DNA of 64,000 bases from Vermamoeba vermiformis. Lineage: Eukaryota; Tubulinea; Echinamoebida. The stretch covers positions 62,001-126,000 of the forward strand of contig JBEWZL010000151.1 of assembly GCA_045837725.1 (NCBI GenBank), written 5' to 3'. The notes beneath the pieces were generated by a model. It was not told the DNA's origin. It worked only from the letters and a program-made list of their open reading frames with translations, and made no database searches. Of this stretch, positions 16,270 to 27,672 are shown piece after piece; the stretch's first letter is position 1, and each line of letters begins with the position of its first letter. The position numbers were made by a program, and so were the translations under genes.

Positions 16270-16900
16270 GTTACAAACTCCGTAGTAATAATTGGGATCT
16301 CTGCGGTACGGGAGCTACGGGACCAGCTCCGTCTGGGGAGGATTTAAAAAATGCCGGAAAATACATTTTTCGGCTGCGCTCGGTCAAAATTGGCTGGAAA
16401 AAACCGGGATTTTTCTCGGCAGCAGTCTACTGCCTGGAAAAAAGCGAAATTTCATTTTTTTCCAGGCAGTACCGTACATTTTGGCTTTTTTTTCCAGGCA
16501 CTACCTTATTAGGAAGGTGATGTTCGTGCGTGGCTATGTGTTTGCTTGAACTCGTTACTCGTTCAAGCAAACAAATAGCAAACAGTACAATAGGAACGAC
16601 TGGTTTGCGTCGACGAAATTCATTTTGGTGGTTGAAATCAAAAAAATGGATGCGAATCCACGTACTGGATTAGCTTCTCGCGCGCCGAAAAAATATCATT
16701 CCAGACTCACCTCCACCTTTACTGCTTTTCCGCTCGTTACCGGCTCGGACTACGTCTCGCCGGTAATTTTCTCGCTGGGAAAAGCAGTAAATTTTGGAGG
16801 TTCGTCGGAAAATTACTATTAATTTATTTATTTCCTCCTCTTTCGGGACAGAAGCACTAGTTCCGCTCCGCCTGGGGAGCATAAAACTGTTCCAGAACGC
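16270..16900. repeat. Cluster of perfect inverted repeats (foldback or MITE-like island)
   Basis: At least three clean hairpins lie within 400 bp. First, 16428-16443 pairs with 16456-16471 (16/16, TACTGCCTGGAAAAAA), and a third TTTCCAGGCA arm lies near 16493-16502. Second, 16540-16551 pairs with 16561-16572 (12/12, GTTTGCTTGAAC). Third, 16718-16731 pairs with 16778-16791 (14/14, TTTACTGCTTTTCC), enclosing an inner stem 16737-16744 with 16759-16766 (TTACCGGC). The segments around 16325 (CTCCGTCTGGGGAG) and 16868 (CTCCGCCTGGGGAG) resemble each other and may be the element's ends. The local base composition is richer in GC than the surroundings. No transposase is encoded. Confidence 0.75.
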
Positions 16901-16950
16901 GAACTTTAATTTATTATTATAAACTCAACCCTTTAACTACAACACTACAA

Positions 16951-17912
16951 ATGCAAACTTGGAGCGAAGCTGCAAAATACTACGAATCTGTGTCACGCCT
17001 AACAGTTCACTTTGCTGACAGAATGGTGGATCTGTTCAAGCAAGAACGTGCCAAAGGAAGATTTACCGGACAGATTAGACTTCTAGACGTAGCAACCGGT
17101 ACAGGCATTGTACCGCTATCATTTGTTAAGCATAATGAACTGGATTTGAGCGTTTTGGCGGTCGATCTGTCGGAGCAAATGGTGAAGATTGCAGAACAAA
17201 AAGCCTTAGAAATTAACGCAACGAATATATCTACAAAAGTTATGGACGGTCAAGTAAGTGTCGCATATTCCTAATTATAATTAAGGGTTAGCTAATATTT
17301 GATTTTAAGAACCTTTCGCTGGACAATGAAAGTTTTGACGTAAGCACAGATCTGTTTGGGCTTATTTTCTTCCCAGATAGACCAAAAGGTTTTAAGTACG
17401 TCTTATCTATATTTATCGTTTGTCGTATTAATCCGATTTGGCAGAGAAATGTGGCGCGTGTTGAAACCAAACGGTATGGCGCTTGTAGGCACATGGAAAT
17501 CTCTGAAAACCATCGACATTGCACAGCGTATTGCCGAACATTACAAATCATCGCCTCATCCGGAGATAGAAAAGATGCTTTCGCTGTCAGATCCGGATGT
17601 GTTGAAAAAAGTAAGATCTTGAAATCTCAAACCAGTTTTTATCTGAATTTAACTCATCGATATTTCCAGGAAATGACTGAAGCAGGGTTTAACCAGGTTA
17701 CTGTTGAAACTATAACGGTTAAGTGGCCCGTTGCCGACAAATCCCAGTTCGAACGCGTATTGACGCATATTCCGGTCTTTTGCCATAATTTTGACAAGCA
17801 ACAATTAGCCAAAGATCTTCCCGATATAATTGAACAAGTTATTCCAAACTACAAGACAGTTTCGTCGTTTGAATTGATTGCTACTGCCCACATTGCCTAT
17901 GGCTTCAAATAA
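16951..17912 (+). CDS. Class I SAM-dependent methyltransferase
   Basis: Transfers a methyl group from S-adenosylmethionine; the acceptor is unknown. Four exons (16951-17253, 17310-17395, 17445-17610, 17670-17912) sum to 265 residues. Motif I is LLDVATGTGIVPLSF. The acidic loop after strand 2 is VLAVDLSEQMV. FDVSTDLFGLIFFPD and the loop MWRVLKPNGMALVGTW match motifs II and III of UbiE-like enzymes. The C-terminal part is divergent and does not name a substrate. No targeting signal is seen. The gene lies between the two arms of the duplicated dynamin-glycoprotein block and has no copy in it, so it either arrived later or its twin was lost. Confidence 0.87.
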
Positions 17913-18030
17913 GCCTCTCATACGATGGTAGTGCAATCCAATTCACTTGTTATATATGTTTATACCCTAATAAAAATAATGGTGTTAAATCTGAATGCGC
18001 GCTAGTTTAATTTGCTATTATTAGTAACTA

Positions 18031-18470
18031 GAACGAAGTTGAAGTCGTGATCCGCTCTATGGAGATGGGTCCTATCAGATTGCTACTGCTCTTGGTATTC
18101 CCAGATCTCATTTTGTACCGTCAGTAGGCCACGCTGTAAGTTAAATAGTCTTATTCTAGAACCGCGTACTGGATCTGATCTCGTTGGTTTTAGGCAAGCA
18201 CGTTGGCTTTGAGAACTTTAAGGCATCTGTAAATAGCCTGTTGCCTCTTATTGCTCAAAGACTTCAATATATCGCCAACAGAATGCTGCCGATAGCTCTG
18301 TTTATCTTCGACAAAGAGAATCCAGATGCGATCGATGAGGCCGTGAAGAGCGATCTCAACAGCCTTCGATATTCTCCAAGCAACGTACTCATTGGTTGAG
18401 ATTGGTCACTAAAGCATTCCTCTTGAACTCTTTGTAAGTCAGATCCGATCCGTTACAAAAAGTTTCAAAC
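18031..18470 (+). pseudogene. Dynamin-related pseudogene fragment
   Basis: This stretch repeats the end of exon 7, intron 7, most of exon 8, the end of exon 10 and the start of intron 10 of the dynamin gene (12754-13620). The region between exons 8 and 10 is missing, and small deletions occur inside the exons (for example eleven bases lost after GGTCCTATCAG). Even intron bases such as TGTAAGTTAAATAGTCTTATT and GTAAGTCAGATCCGATCCG are kept, so the copy is fairly young. It cannot make a dynamin: no start, no GTPase domain and a broken frame. Confidence 0.9.
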
Positions 18471-18487
18471 AGGACGTTTATAACAAT

Positions 18488-20138
18488 TTACTTTATTTGA
18501 ATTTTTACGAGATTAAGGATAGACTTTTGCTCAGCGTAACGTCGCCGGCTACAATAAAAAGCTAATAAAATAATTCCCGTAATTAAAGCCGCACCTCCAA
18601 TAGTAACTCCAATAATCATGCCAGTATAATCTACTCCAGGTGGAATATTATCTTCAAGACACCTAATAATCGATACTGTTAAGGTCAATTGCGTCGGTGA
18701 ATAGTTCGGCTTGGCGCTCCATTCGTCACATCCAGGCAAATCATATTCACTTTTAATCACAATCTCGTTGAAATCTCCATCACGACAAGCTAATTCCAGT
18801 ACAAGTACATTTATAGCGCCGTTGTTTAAGACTTGTTCCGTAGTTTCGTTCGACAATACTATGATTAATGTTCCGTTCAAAGTAGCGCATCCTTTGATAG
18901 TCAAAACAGCGCCGTCATTAATGACCAATGTTGAGTTCGCGTTCAATACTAGATTTCCTATGACCGTCGACACATTAACTTGCAAAATATCAACGACAAC
19001 AACGGTCTGGTAAGTTCCTGTGATGCTCAATCCAAAAACTCTAACCATTCCATCCGCCGCTAAATAAAGTTCAGCGTAAGTATCATTTGCACGGTAAAGT
19101 CCCAATGGTTGGTTTCTAAGCGTTGAAGTGTCAACTTGTACACCCAAATCTTTCGGAACCACTCCGACGGCGTTCGTTGCGTCCCAGAGTGCTATTCCAA
19201 CATCACCAGTGGTGAATATGTACGCTAATAATAGCGTTGAGTTGTCGCTGCCCATAGCAATCATATTGTACGACAGCAATCGGTCGTTGCTTCCTGTAAT
19301 TTTGTAATCACCGCTGTGATTGGACGGAATTGCTTGAATGAATCCCTCATCCAAATAAGTTTGATAGGCATAGTATAAGATATTATCGTACTCTATGAAC
19401 CACATATCCGTCGGCGAGTTTGTAATAGTGAAATTGAAGTCTTTCTGTAGATAACTTGCTCTTCCATCGCCAGGAATATTGCCAAGGTCATTTGCGTCAA
19501 ATCCATAAAATTTGACTTTTGCTGTGGATCCGTCAACGGTGACTTCAGCAATCGACACGATATCTCGCTTTGAAATTACTCCGTAAATACTCGGTGGCTG
19601 GGAAGAGTCGATAGGCAATGCGAGTACTATTCCAGAGTTATCAAAGGAAGGTAATAAACTAACGGAATTTTCGAGGACTCCGATGCCAAAAGTTTTTGAG
19701 CCAGCCACCGCAATTTTTCCAATAACAGTAAAAGTTAAGTCGTATGTTGTAACCAATGTGCTGTTCACGTATAATTGAACATCTGTGTTTTGAAATGCTA
19801 TAAGACTGAACCGCAGAGGGCTCGCCATGCAGTCGATTACAGCAAAATTGCTCGCTATGGCCACAGCTCCGCTGAACATTCCTTCGGCACGGATTGTATG
19901 AAAAACGTCGGCTTGAGTTATCCAAATCTCGGCATGCCCTTCAACATCGCAGATTTGCAGGTCAGCTGGTGCGATGATAGTATAGGGAAAGTAATCGGTG
20001 GTTAATTCTGAAAATACCAAATCTTCTGCTCCGTTAGAAATAATTAGTTTTTATTTTTATTTTTGTACTTTAAATCCGCTTACCAAAATTCCCGCCGTAG
20101 CATGACTGTATCAGTATAATAAACAAAAACAGTTTCAT
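18488..20138 (-). CDS. Surface glycoprotein B, paralogue of A
   Basis: Exon 1 (20084-20138) is 55 nt, the same length as in gene A, and encodes MKLFLFIILIQSCYGGNF. Exon 2 (18488-20025) completes a 530-residue protein. Layout as in A: signal peptide, N-glycosylated ectodomain, strand-repeat block (NVSTVIGNLVLNANSTLVI), cysteine pair, one membrane helix (MIIGVTIGGAALITGIILL) and a short tail. The tail differs: it ends SILNLVKIQIK instead of the LRAKVFPY form of A and C. It is transcribed away from gene C across a 323-bp spacer. Both frames are intact in A and B despite many differences, which implies that both are under selection. Confidence 0.88.
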
Positions 20139-20461
20139 ATTTTCTTGGATGTAGACACGTACTGGCAATTCCGCAGATCGCTTTCCTTGCGATAGATACC
20201 AGTTTACGAAATTAAATATAATACAATTGTGGTAGATTACAACAAGGGGATTCGTTAACAGAAGTTAATTATTAGAAATCTAAATTTGGAATGACCGGTA
20301 CAAATTTGGACCCGCTAACTTAAGTATTTTTTTCGCTAGAATTCGACTTTAACTCAATTAATTTAATGCCCGAACAACAATGACACAGTAGATAGACATC
20401 AATACTGCGATCTCCGGTTCAGTTCAGATTCGCCAACAAAAATTATAGGAACTGTTTCAAT
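20139..20461. promoter_or_regulatory. Two-way promoter between glycoproteins B and C
   Basis: 323 bp separate the start codons of B (minus) and C (plus). Alignment by eye with 15606-15937 shows conserved blocks (GCAGATCGCTTTCCTTGCGA; GTTCAGTTCAGATTCGCCAA) among poorly conserved AT-rich DNA. The conserved blocks are good candidates for regulatory sites. Confidence 0.65.
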
Positions 20462-22270
20462 ATGCACTTACGAGGGCTTCTAATCATTTGTATATACACC
20501 GTTGTAGTGTACGGCGATCAAGCATACTCTTTAGGTAAGCTGGCAGGTTTGTCTTCCGGTACAATTTTTCGGCCGAATTAAAAAATAAGTATTTTGTTAA
20601 ATTTATTCTCGATTTCAGTTATCGTTATTTTATATAAAATTTGTTAATTAATTGATTGATTTTAAATTATTAATTACTAATATCATACAACAGACCAAAA
20701 TATTACAACAATACCCAATTACGAATTATTCAAATTTCAAGTAAGCCCTTCGTTCAATCTTCAAAGCTGCGCGTATCCTAATGGCGACGTAATGGTCTAT
20801 GTTTCTGGCTCAGGAATAATTTATGGAATTTTTCGAGATGCGGATGCGCAAAGTATTATCCGGTTGTACGCAATTTCGTATAATGGAACTGACATAGTAG
20901 CCGACTGTCATACATTGGGCACACTTCAGATGATGTACCTTTCATCAAATAAGTTAATCTACAGTCTACTTACCAGTGCGAATCCGGTTACGGTTAATCT
21001 ACAACCCGGCGTGCAATTCAAGAAACTTTTAAATATGAACACTATGGACCAGACATATGTAGCAGCTATTGCTTCCAATGGAACTTCGGGGTCTATCTAT
21101 CAAAGCGATGCGACGTTTTTGGCTATTTTGCAATTATCCGCAGAAGAATTTTTCAACGTCGATTCGTCGAATTCCAAATATGGAAAAGCTGTCACCATCG
21201 CAGTCGACCCGTCAGCTCAAACTCCAACTTTGACAGTATACCAATGTAATATGACATTTTTAACCTGCCTTTCAACGACAGTAGAGTACCCCAACTTGGC
21301 TGGGAAATTTCCCAGTAGAAATTCATTTGCAGATTACGACAACGTTATGTATTGGTCATTTTTGGACTCTAATACGACATATTTGCATATTCAAAGTGTA
21401 CCACCATCATCGAACATTTCTTTCACGTACGAAACACCCTTAGTACAACAAACAATAGTCGCGATTGGATCTGACAACCACATCGTAATCTTTTGCGGAT
21501 TATCTCCGAACGGAGATATACTTTTAGGCACGTGGGACACGAGCCGTTCAGTGAACGAAGTCAACGTCACTTTTGTGGGATTTTGGGGCGCCGATTTACT
21601 GGGTGGCAATGATTACGCAATCTCATTTGTCAGAATTGGTTGGGATACAGTCCAATTATCATATGTAGATAATATGTTGCATGGATTGATTATTAAGTAC
21701 TCTGGCAGTGGATTGAATTTCACGGAAAACTGGCCGGATGAGATCCAGCCTTCAACAAATATTACCATAAATGGAAACCAAACCTTCTTAGTCAACCAAT
21801 CAATAACGATAGATACTCTAGTAGTCAGCCAAAATTCAACGTTAGTCGTACAAGAAGGAGTTGTGATTACTGTTACTGGATGCGCAGATCTAGCTGGAAC
21901 ACTTCGCGTTATTTTATCAAATGGAACTATTATAGAGGCCAAAGATAATACTGAAATCGAGTTTTTGGTGCTAAACGCGACGTGCAGATCCGGCGAATTC
22001 GAATCCGTTGAAACGAGTACAAATTACGATCTGCAGCCCTGCGAAAAATTAATATCAAAACCTAATTATAGCCCAACTCAAGTAACTATATTAGTATCAG
22101 TCGATGATAGCTCATGCAATATAAGTCAGGATCCGTCGTACGATCAAACAGCACTTATTATTGGCGTTTGTGTAGCTGGCGCAGCCGTATTAATTGTTGG
22201 TATATTATTACTAGCTTTTTATTATTCACCTCTGCGGGCTAAAGTATTTCCTTATGCAAAACAAAAGTAA
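20462..22270 (+). CDS. Surface glycoprotein C, distant paralogue of A and B
   Basis: Exon 1 (20462-20534) encodes a signal peptide, MHLRGLLIICIYTVVVYGDQ. Exon 2 (20694-22270) gives a total of 549 residues. The N-terminal two thirds differ strongly from A and B. The C-terminal third is clearly related: SQNSTLVVQEGVVITVTGCA, ATCRSGEFESV, a membrane helix ALIIGVCVAGAAVLIVGILL, and a tail LRAKVFPYAKQK nearly equal to that of A. Many N-glycosylation sites occur. No catalytic motif is seen. It shares its promoter with gene B. Confidence 0.88.
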
Positions 22271-22518
22271 ATAAAAAAATTGTTAATGTTTGTACGGATC
22301 CCACCGGTACACTACCTTCGATCTAGATCCAGATAAATAACAAGTTATTTATGCCATACTGATATAATACCAGTATTCTTAGAGTTTGATATCAACGATA
22401 GGAAACGGATCTGGGTTTAACGTTCAACTTATAACTTTACGCGGATCTGATCGAAGTCTCTTAAAAGTTCCATAATACATCATAGCGACTAATATATATG
22501 TACCGTATATTTACTTAT

Positions 22519-24334
22519 CTACAACTTGGCTCTAGGCAAGGTTCCAACGATCTTTCCAAATTGAGTACCGTCTTTCATGGTCGTTTTAATAGCATTAGCG
22601 AGATCAGCCAGGCTATTGACATTAATGTCCACTAACGGCACCATTTTGTTCTTGGAAATAAATTCCATCATTTCTTTGAAGTCCCTAATAAACGAACATC
22701 AGTTTTGTACTGGATCCCGTTACGCATCAAAACAATTTTGAAACAATATTAAATGTCTCTTATATATACATATATATATTCTGCGGCTTAACTAAAATGA
22801 CTATATAACAGTAACTTACTTATCGCTGCCCATTGTTGTACCGAGGATCTTCAACTGGATCAAGAACACTCGGAACAAATCAAATGACTCAGGCTTGCCA
22901 TTAGTAGCTCCATATGTAACAACAGTACCGCCAGGCTTCAGTAGCTTCAATAATAAATCGAATTGGGGTCCGCCAGATCCGTCGATAATCAGATCAAATT
23001 GACCTTTGGCTTTCTTCAATAAAATTTTCTCCCAGCCCTTCCAAATTACATTAATATTACGATATTTATAATATACGCGTATATAAAATAAATTTCTGGT
23101 TAATTTATGGTTCCAATTTGAATGAATGTAAAGCGAGGTTTTGGCGCATCTTGAGCAAGTATGTAGTTTCCTTTTTTGGTAATAAACCTTACCTCTGTCT
23201 TGTAGTTGACACCTCCGACAACTCCAATCTTTTTCTTTGCCAATTCGATCTTATGTTCATTGCCAGAAGTGACCCAAACCTCTGCCTTTCCAAGAACGCT
23301 AAATTGAGCTGCGAATTGACTCACGCCACCTCCGATGCCTGTAATCAATACCTATATATCAAATATAATCAATATATATTACTTTCAACAGTTCTTATCA
23401 CTCGTGTCGTTCGCAGCAGATCCATGTTTGACACGTGTCAAAAAGATTAATTTTGTCGTCCAGAACAAGGCTGGAAAGGACCTCGTTAAGATATTGTTTC
23501 CGTACCTTCTGTCCAGGTTTCAAATTTCCTTTTTTGTACACGGCTCTGAATGCTGTCACGCCTGCCACTGGAATGCACGAGGATTGTTCGGGGGTCAAAT
23601 GCTCAGGGGCCAGGTGTAACCTATCATCGACTTCATCAGTATAACACGTTTTATAATATAAAGGCCGGCACCTATAATATATTAATAACATACCTATCAA
23701 TATCGATTACGAAGTACTCGGAAAAAGCACCCGGCAAAGGAGATCCAAGCATCTGTCAAAAAATTGATTACAAACTGCTCAATAACAAATATCGAGTATT
23801 ATAATAATATGCGTATACGTACCTTGAACTGTAGCGAATGAGTTTCTTCGTTATCGCCCCAACCAAAGGCCGGATTTGCGATCACTTTTTTGCCCAACAA
23901 GCTCTTATCGCTCGTATCAGGACCTAATGCCTCAACAATGCCACAAAAATCTGAACCAAGGATTACTGGCACCTGAATAATAGCTTGTCAATTCATGAAG
24001 ATTGAGACAACAAAACACAAGGCAGATCCCAGATCCCCCCTCCGCTAAACTTAAGGCTGTTCCAAATTATATTCATAAATATAATATTATATTATATTTA
24101 TATTTTCGCTTTATTTTCCGATTCTTAATGCGTACGCAGTAGTCGACAAAATATTATTATTACCTTCAGATTCGGGTACATTCCCTGTGTAATCCAAAAA
24201 TCTCTTCTATTAAGTGATACGGCTAATATTTTAATTAGTGCTTGATTTTTGCCTGGCTTGGGCATTGGTAGATCTGTTTTTACTTCCAACTCGAAATTTT
24301 CGTTAAACAATAGGCCCTGCATTGTGCCGCTCAT
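22519..24334 (-). CDS. Zinc-free quinone oxidoreductase-like enzyme (MDR superfamily)
   Basis: NAD(P)H-dependent reductase of the medium-chain dehydrogenase superfamily. The ATG at 24334 gives MSGTMQGLLFNENFELEVKT. The GroES-like half contains AVSLNRRDFWITQG and ILGSDFCGIVEALG. The cysteine pattern that binds structural zinc in alcohol dehydrogenases is absent. The nucleotide-binding half begins VLITGIGGGVSQFAAQF and continues through FDLIIDGSGG and LLKPGGTVVTYGAT. It ends LPRAKL with TAG at 22519-22521. About eight exons. The intron 23352-23505 holds a TGACACGTGTCA palindrome. The likely role is reduction of quinones or reactive carbonyls; the substrate is not deducible. Confidence 0.87.
23429..23440. 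repeat. TGACACGTGTCA palindrome, copy 3 (oxidoreductase intron)
   Basis: Exact copy within the 154-nt intron 23352-23505. Confidence 0.95.
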
Positions 24335-25847
24335 ATTCAATTATTTATGTAATATGTGTGCTTTATATTTTAATACAAAGAAGACTAAATCTTTGGCGCG
24401 TGACAGGATTTTTCGTCCGGAGTACGAAAAAAGGCTAAAAATACGATCAATTCATTCGTAGTGCGATAAGCAATGTGTTAGCACATGAACTACATATTAT
24501 ATTATACTTTGTGATGAGTAAACGTAAGGTAAGCCTTGGCGTAGTAATTGCACGCGTTTCCATTGCTTATGCAAATCTGAATATCAAAGAGTCTCAACTT
24601 TGAATTAATAATTAATATTCCATATATTATTATACGCATTTATTAATAATGGCAAATTTGGTATGGGTGCGTCTAGAGAAAATATTAAAAATACTTATTT
24701 TGGCTCCGAAACGTTTTCTTTTGGCTACATTCAGCTGCAATATTATGTATCACAATATATCTAATATATTTATAAATATTTTATTACGCAATAAATTTTA
24801 ACAATTTTTTGAAAGGGAAGTAGAAATTGGCAATTGTTTGTAGCTCTGAGGACTATTACTATATGAGTAGAAAATGATACAGTTAGGTAGTATTGAAGGT
24901 ACCTGTTAATGAAGAGGAGAACTTCTTGAGGTAAGCGCATCTATCTTAGCTCGATCGCGTAACGTTGCGAAATGCCATTCTATTAGCACCAATTAATGAT
25001 CGATTGGTACCAAATAATGATACATCACCTATCAATAATAATACCGGCGAAAATACGCGGGATCCGCTCCGTTTGTGGGAGTTTGGATGCACTCGAGTAC
25101 GTTCATTGAAATTTTCAACCTTTTGACCTATTTTTTGAACATTTCATTAGTAAATTCTGCATTCTTAACACTACTTTGAGTATTTCCCTATTGTTACGTA
25201 TGAATACACGAATGCGTAGCGGTTTACAAGTTGAGTTTCGCGCGAAAAGTACGACAAAAATTTAGATGCCGTTTGCATCGGTTAATTTTTTCGCGAATTC
25301 AATAGGAATAGTACTAATATGGCATAACAAAGGTAATGTGGCGTTTGATCAAGTCTTGACGCCATTTGGAATTCGACAGCAGATCGGAATTGGAACGGAT
25401 CTGATCCCACGATCGTTATTAAAGACTTGAAATAGCGTAATTAGGTTTGATTGGTAAGCGAGATACTGTCTTATGATGCGAGTATAAATAATGCAGATAT
25501 TGCCTAAAATACTCTTTAAAAAGATGAGATCTTTCGCGTAATTCTACAATTTTAATAAAAATTGGATCTGCTCGCGGGACCGAATAACCGCGAAAGGCGC
25601 GCAAACCATGCGACCCATTGCTGTTTTAAGTAAAGAGCGACCGAAACTCCACGTAAATTTACGGCGCGTGCTAATTTTGGATGTGAAACGAGAAAACTGA
25701 ATGAAAATCGATGTAGAATTGTTTTGATTAAAGCCATTTGAACCTTTTCCTTTTTTTTCTTATTGACCCAGTGATCACAACTAGATAGCCACAATAGGCC
25801 CCCTTGAAGTACATTAGTTACTTTTTTGTTATTTGGATTTGACTTCG
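24335..25847. other. Long intergenic region without a recognisable gene
   Basis: 1.5 kb between divergent genes (oxidoreductase minus, phosphatase plus). It contains only short chance frames. GATC-centred words recur (GGGATCCGCTCCG near 25069; several between 25380 and 25570). It must carry both promoters. I see no RNA gene in it. Confidence 0.5.
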
Positions 25848-26818
25848 ATGCTTCATGCTTCGCTAGACGTAGAGCCAGTTAGTGTAGTTTCTTGCAAGAT
25901 AATGACCTCCCCCAGCGACGTGAAGCTCTCCAATGTAGCTCCAGGCGTTTATCTTGGCGACATTTATCAAGCCCAAAATCTGGATCTTTTGAATGCGAAC
26001 AATATCACGCATATTCTGCCTGTTGGTAGCAATTTATACCCTTATTTCCCTTCGGTATGTATCCTAGGTCACGCTAATATTAATTTAATTCGGTACTAAT
26101 ATTATAAAGCAGATATTCACGTATTTCCCAAGACAAATTGACGTTCTGGACAAAGATAACGAGGATTTGCTCTCGCATTTTGATGAGTGTAAGTATTATT
26201 AATTATTTATCGATGCGTATATTGACAGGTATCATTAGGCTTTGAATTCGTCGAGAACTGTTTAAAATCTGGAGGCAATGTATTTGTAAGTAATCAAATC
26301 TAGTTCAAATTTATTTCGTAAAGCGGCAAAGATAGCTACGATGCCTATAATCTCGTTTATGACTGGTCCAATTCAACCGATGATTACGCAGGCAATCTGT
26401 AATTGTTTGAGATCTCGATCAGCTACCAAATCCAAAGGAAATTCAGCCTTGCTAACGAACGATTTATTTGACAGATCCATTGCGTTGCTGGTGTATCCCG
26501 CTCCGCTGCCATCGCCGTTGGGTATGTAGCAATACAATAACATACAACTTGGAGCCGATATTAATTCTTTTCTTTAGCTTTTTGATGAAACAAAAACAAA
26601 TCCGCTATTTGGAAGCACTAAAAATTGTTCAAACTGCTAGAAGTAGTGTCAATATCAACCCAGGATTCACTAAACAGCTATTATTATATCAAAAACTGCG
26701 ATACAGCATAGATCAAAATAGTCAGGAATACCTCCGCTTTAAAACACAACACGAATCAGCGTACACGACAAACAGACAAAATATAATCTACCTCCCGTGC
26801 CCGGAATCTGTAAAATAA
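25848..26818 (+). CDS. Dual-specificity protein phosphatase
   Basis: Removes phosphate from Ser/Thr and Tyr residues. Five exons: 25848-26054, 26113-26188, 26239-26285, 26475-26521 and 26578-26818, giving 205 residues; a second ATG at 25902 is an alternative start. The DSP fold is clear: GVYLGDIYQAQNLDLL, ITHILPVGSNLYP, then DEDLL-like DNEDLLSHFDECFEFV. The active site sits on the 47-nt fourth exon: IHCVAGVSRSAAIAVG, the HCx5R loop with Cys and Arg intact. The last exon gives FLMKQKQIRYLEALKIVQ and NPGFTKQLLLYQKL, as usual for the family, and then about 50 residues of unknown function. Without the small exon 4 the gene would look dead. Confidence 0.9.
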
Positions 26819-26938
26819 GACTTGTATTATAATTGCGAAACAACAACCCTGTAAATTTATTGTTTGTTTGGAACTAGAGCGGATCTTGCTCCAAACGAGC
26901 GATTTTGCGAATAAACCCTCCCTGTACAGTACTTAACC

Positions 26939-27217
26939 CTAATCCATCGTCATTCGTTGTTTTAATCCGCTTCGGAGGTCATCCAATCTCGATTTACCGG
27001 ATCTAAATATGGTAAAGCCACTGCACGCGACAAACTTTGCAATAATTTCATTGTAAATTAATCCTATTGAATAGAATGCTACCGCAGCATGCCCAAAGCC
27101 CATATGTGCCGGCTCTAACGCCGCCACGCGATTACATTGCATCGCTGTATTTAGCTCGAAAAATCTTGCGTGACCCATGTCAAACTTTTTCAATAGCTTT
27201 GCAGCGTGTTGAATCAT
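26939..27217 (-). CDS. Hypothetical small protein (92 aa), weak model
   Basis: One uninterrupted frame, MIQHAAKLLKKFDMGHARFF to LKQRMTMD. It has an amphipathic helical look and a phrase EPAHMGFGHAAVAFYSIGL. I recognise no family. It could be a single-exon gene or the last exon of a longer one; a clear upstream exon was not found. It lies between the phosphatase and the J-protein. Confidence 0.35.
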   Translation of the reverse strand: MIQHAAKLLKKFDMGHARFFELNTAMQCNRVAALEPAHMGFGHAAVAFYSIGLIYNEIIAKFVACSGFTIFRSGKSRLDDLRSGLKQRMTMD

Positions 27218-27672
27218 AGAGGAGCTTGTAGTGCACGATCAGTAAACGAATAGCCATTATCCATCTTTCAGGAAACGGAGTTTGATGGCGGATGGCACCG
27301 CTTCACTCCAGCAAGAATTACGCGCGAAGGAATAGGAAGCGGTGATTACGATTCTTTTTAAACATGCGTCTTTTAATGTTTAAGATTGAGCGAATTCCAC
27401 CACAAGCCCGCGGTAGAGAATTAAATCTTCTGCATGGCCACAACATAATTCTAGCACGTGTAACACCACAACAATCTTGTTTTTCATCCACGTCAAGTGC
27501 CTATGAAGCGGTGTTGTGCTTCGCAACGTAGTATGACGCATACGATCAGTTGCAAAGATATAGTAAGGACTCGGCGGGTATGAAAAGTGCATGTATGACG
27601 CGGATCTGAAAACGCTTTTGTTATTGTACTAAAAGTATCAAGACTTACGTGTGCGAAACAAAAACGGTGTTT
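27218..27672. other. Spacer with a doubtful 70-codon frame
   Basis: The 3' side of the J-protein gene. A minus-strand frame at 27380-27592 (MHFSYPPSPYYIFATDRMRH) has no family resemblance and is probably chance. Nothing else was seen. Confidence 0.4.

Noticed and set aside
16105-16549. Two overlapping plus-strand open frames in the region after the orphan signal exon
   Set aside because: They run through the inverted repeats, have no splice context or family likeness, and do not resemble the missing body of glycoprotein C.
24500-25800. Possible small genes (ATG at 24513 with a GTAAGC donor; a 51-codon frame near 24650; an 80-codon minus frame at 25552-25794)
   Set aside because: No partner exons, no family likeness, and Ile/Leu/Lys/Asn-rich composition as expected from AT-rich spacer DNA.
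26285-26475. The phosphatase as a dead enzyme lacking its catalytic cysteine
   Set aside because: A separate 47-nt exon at 26475-26521 with good splice sites supplies HCVAGVSRS in frame.
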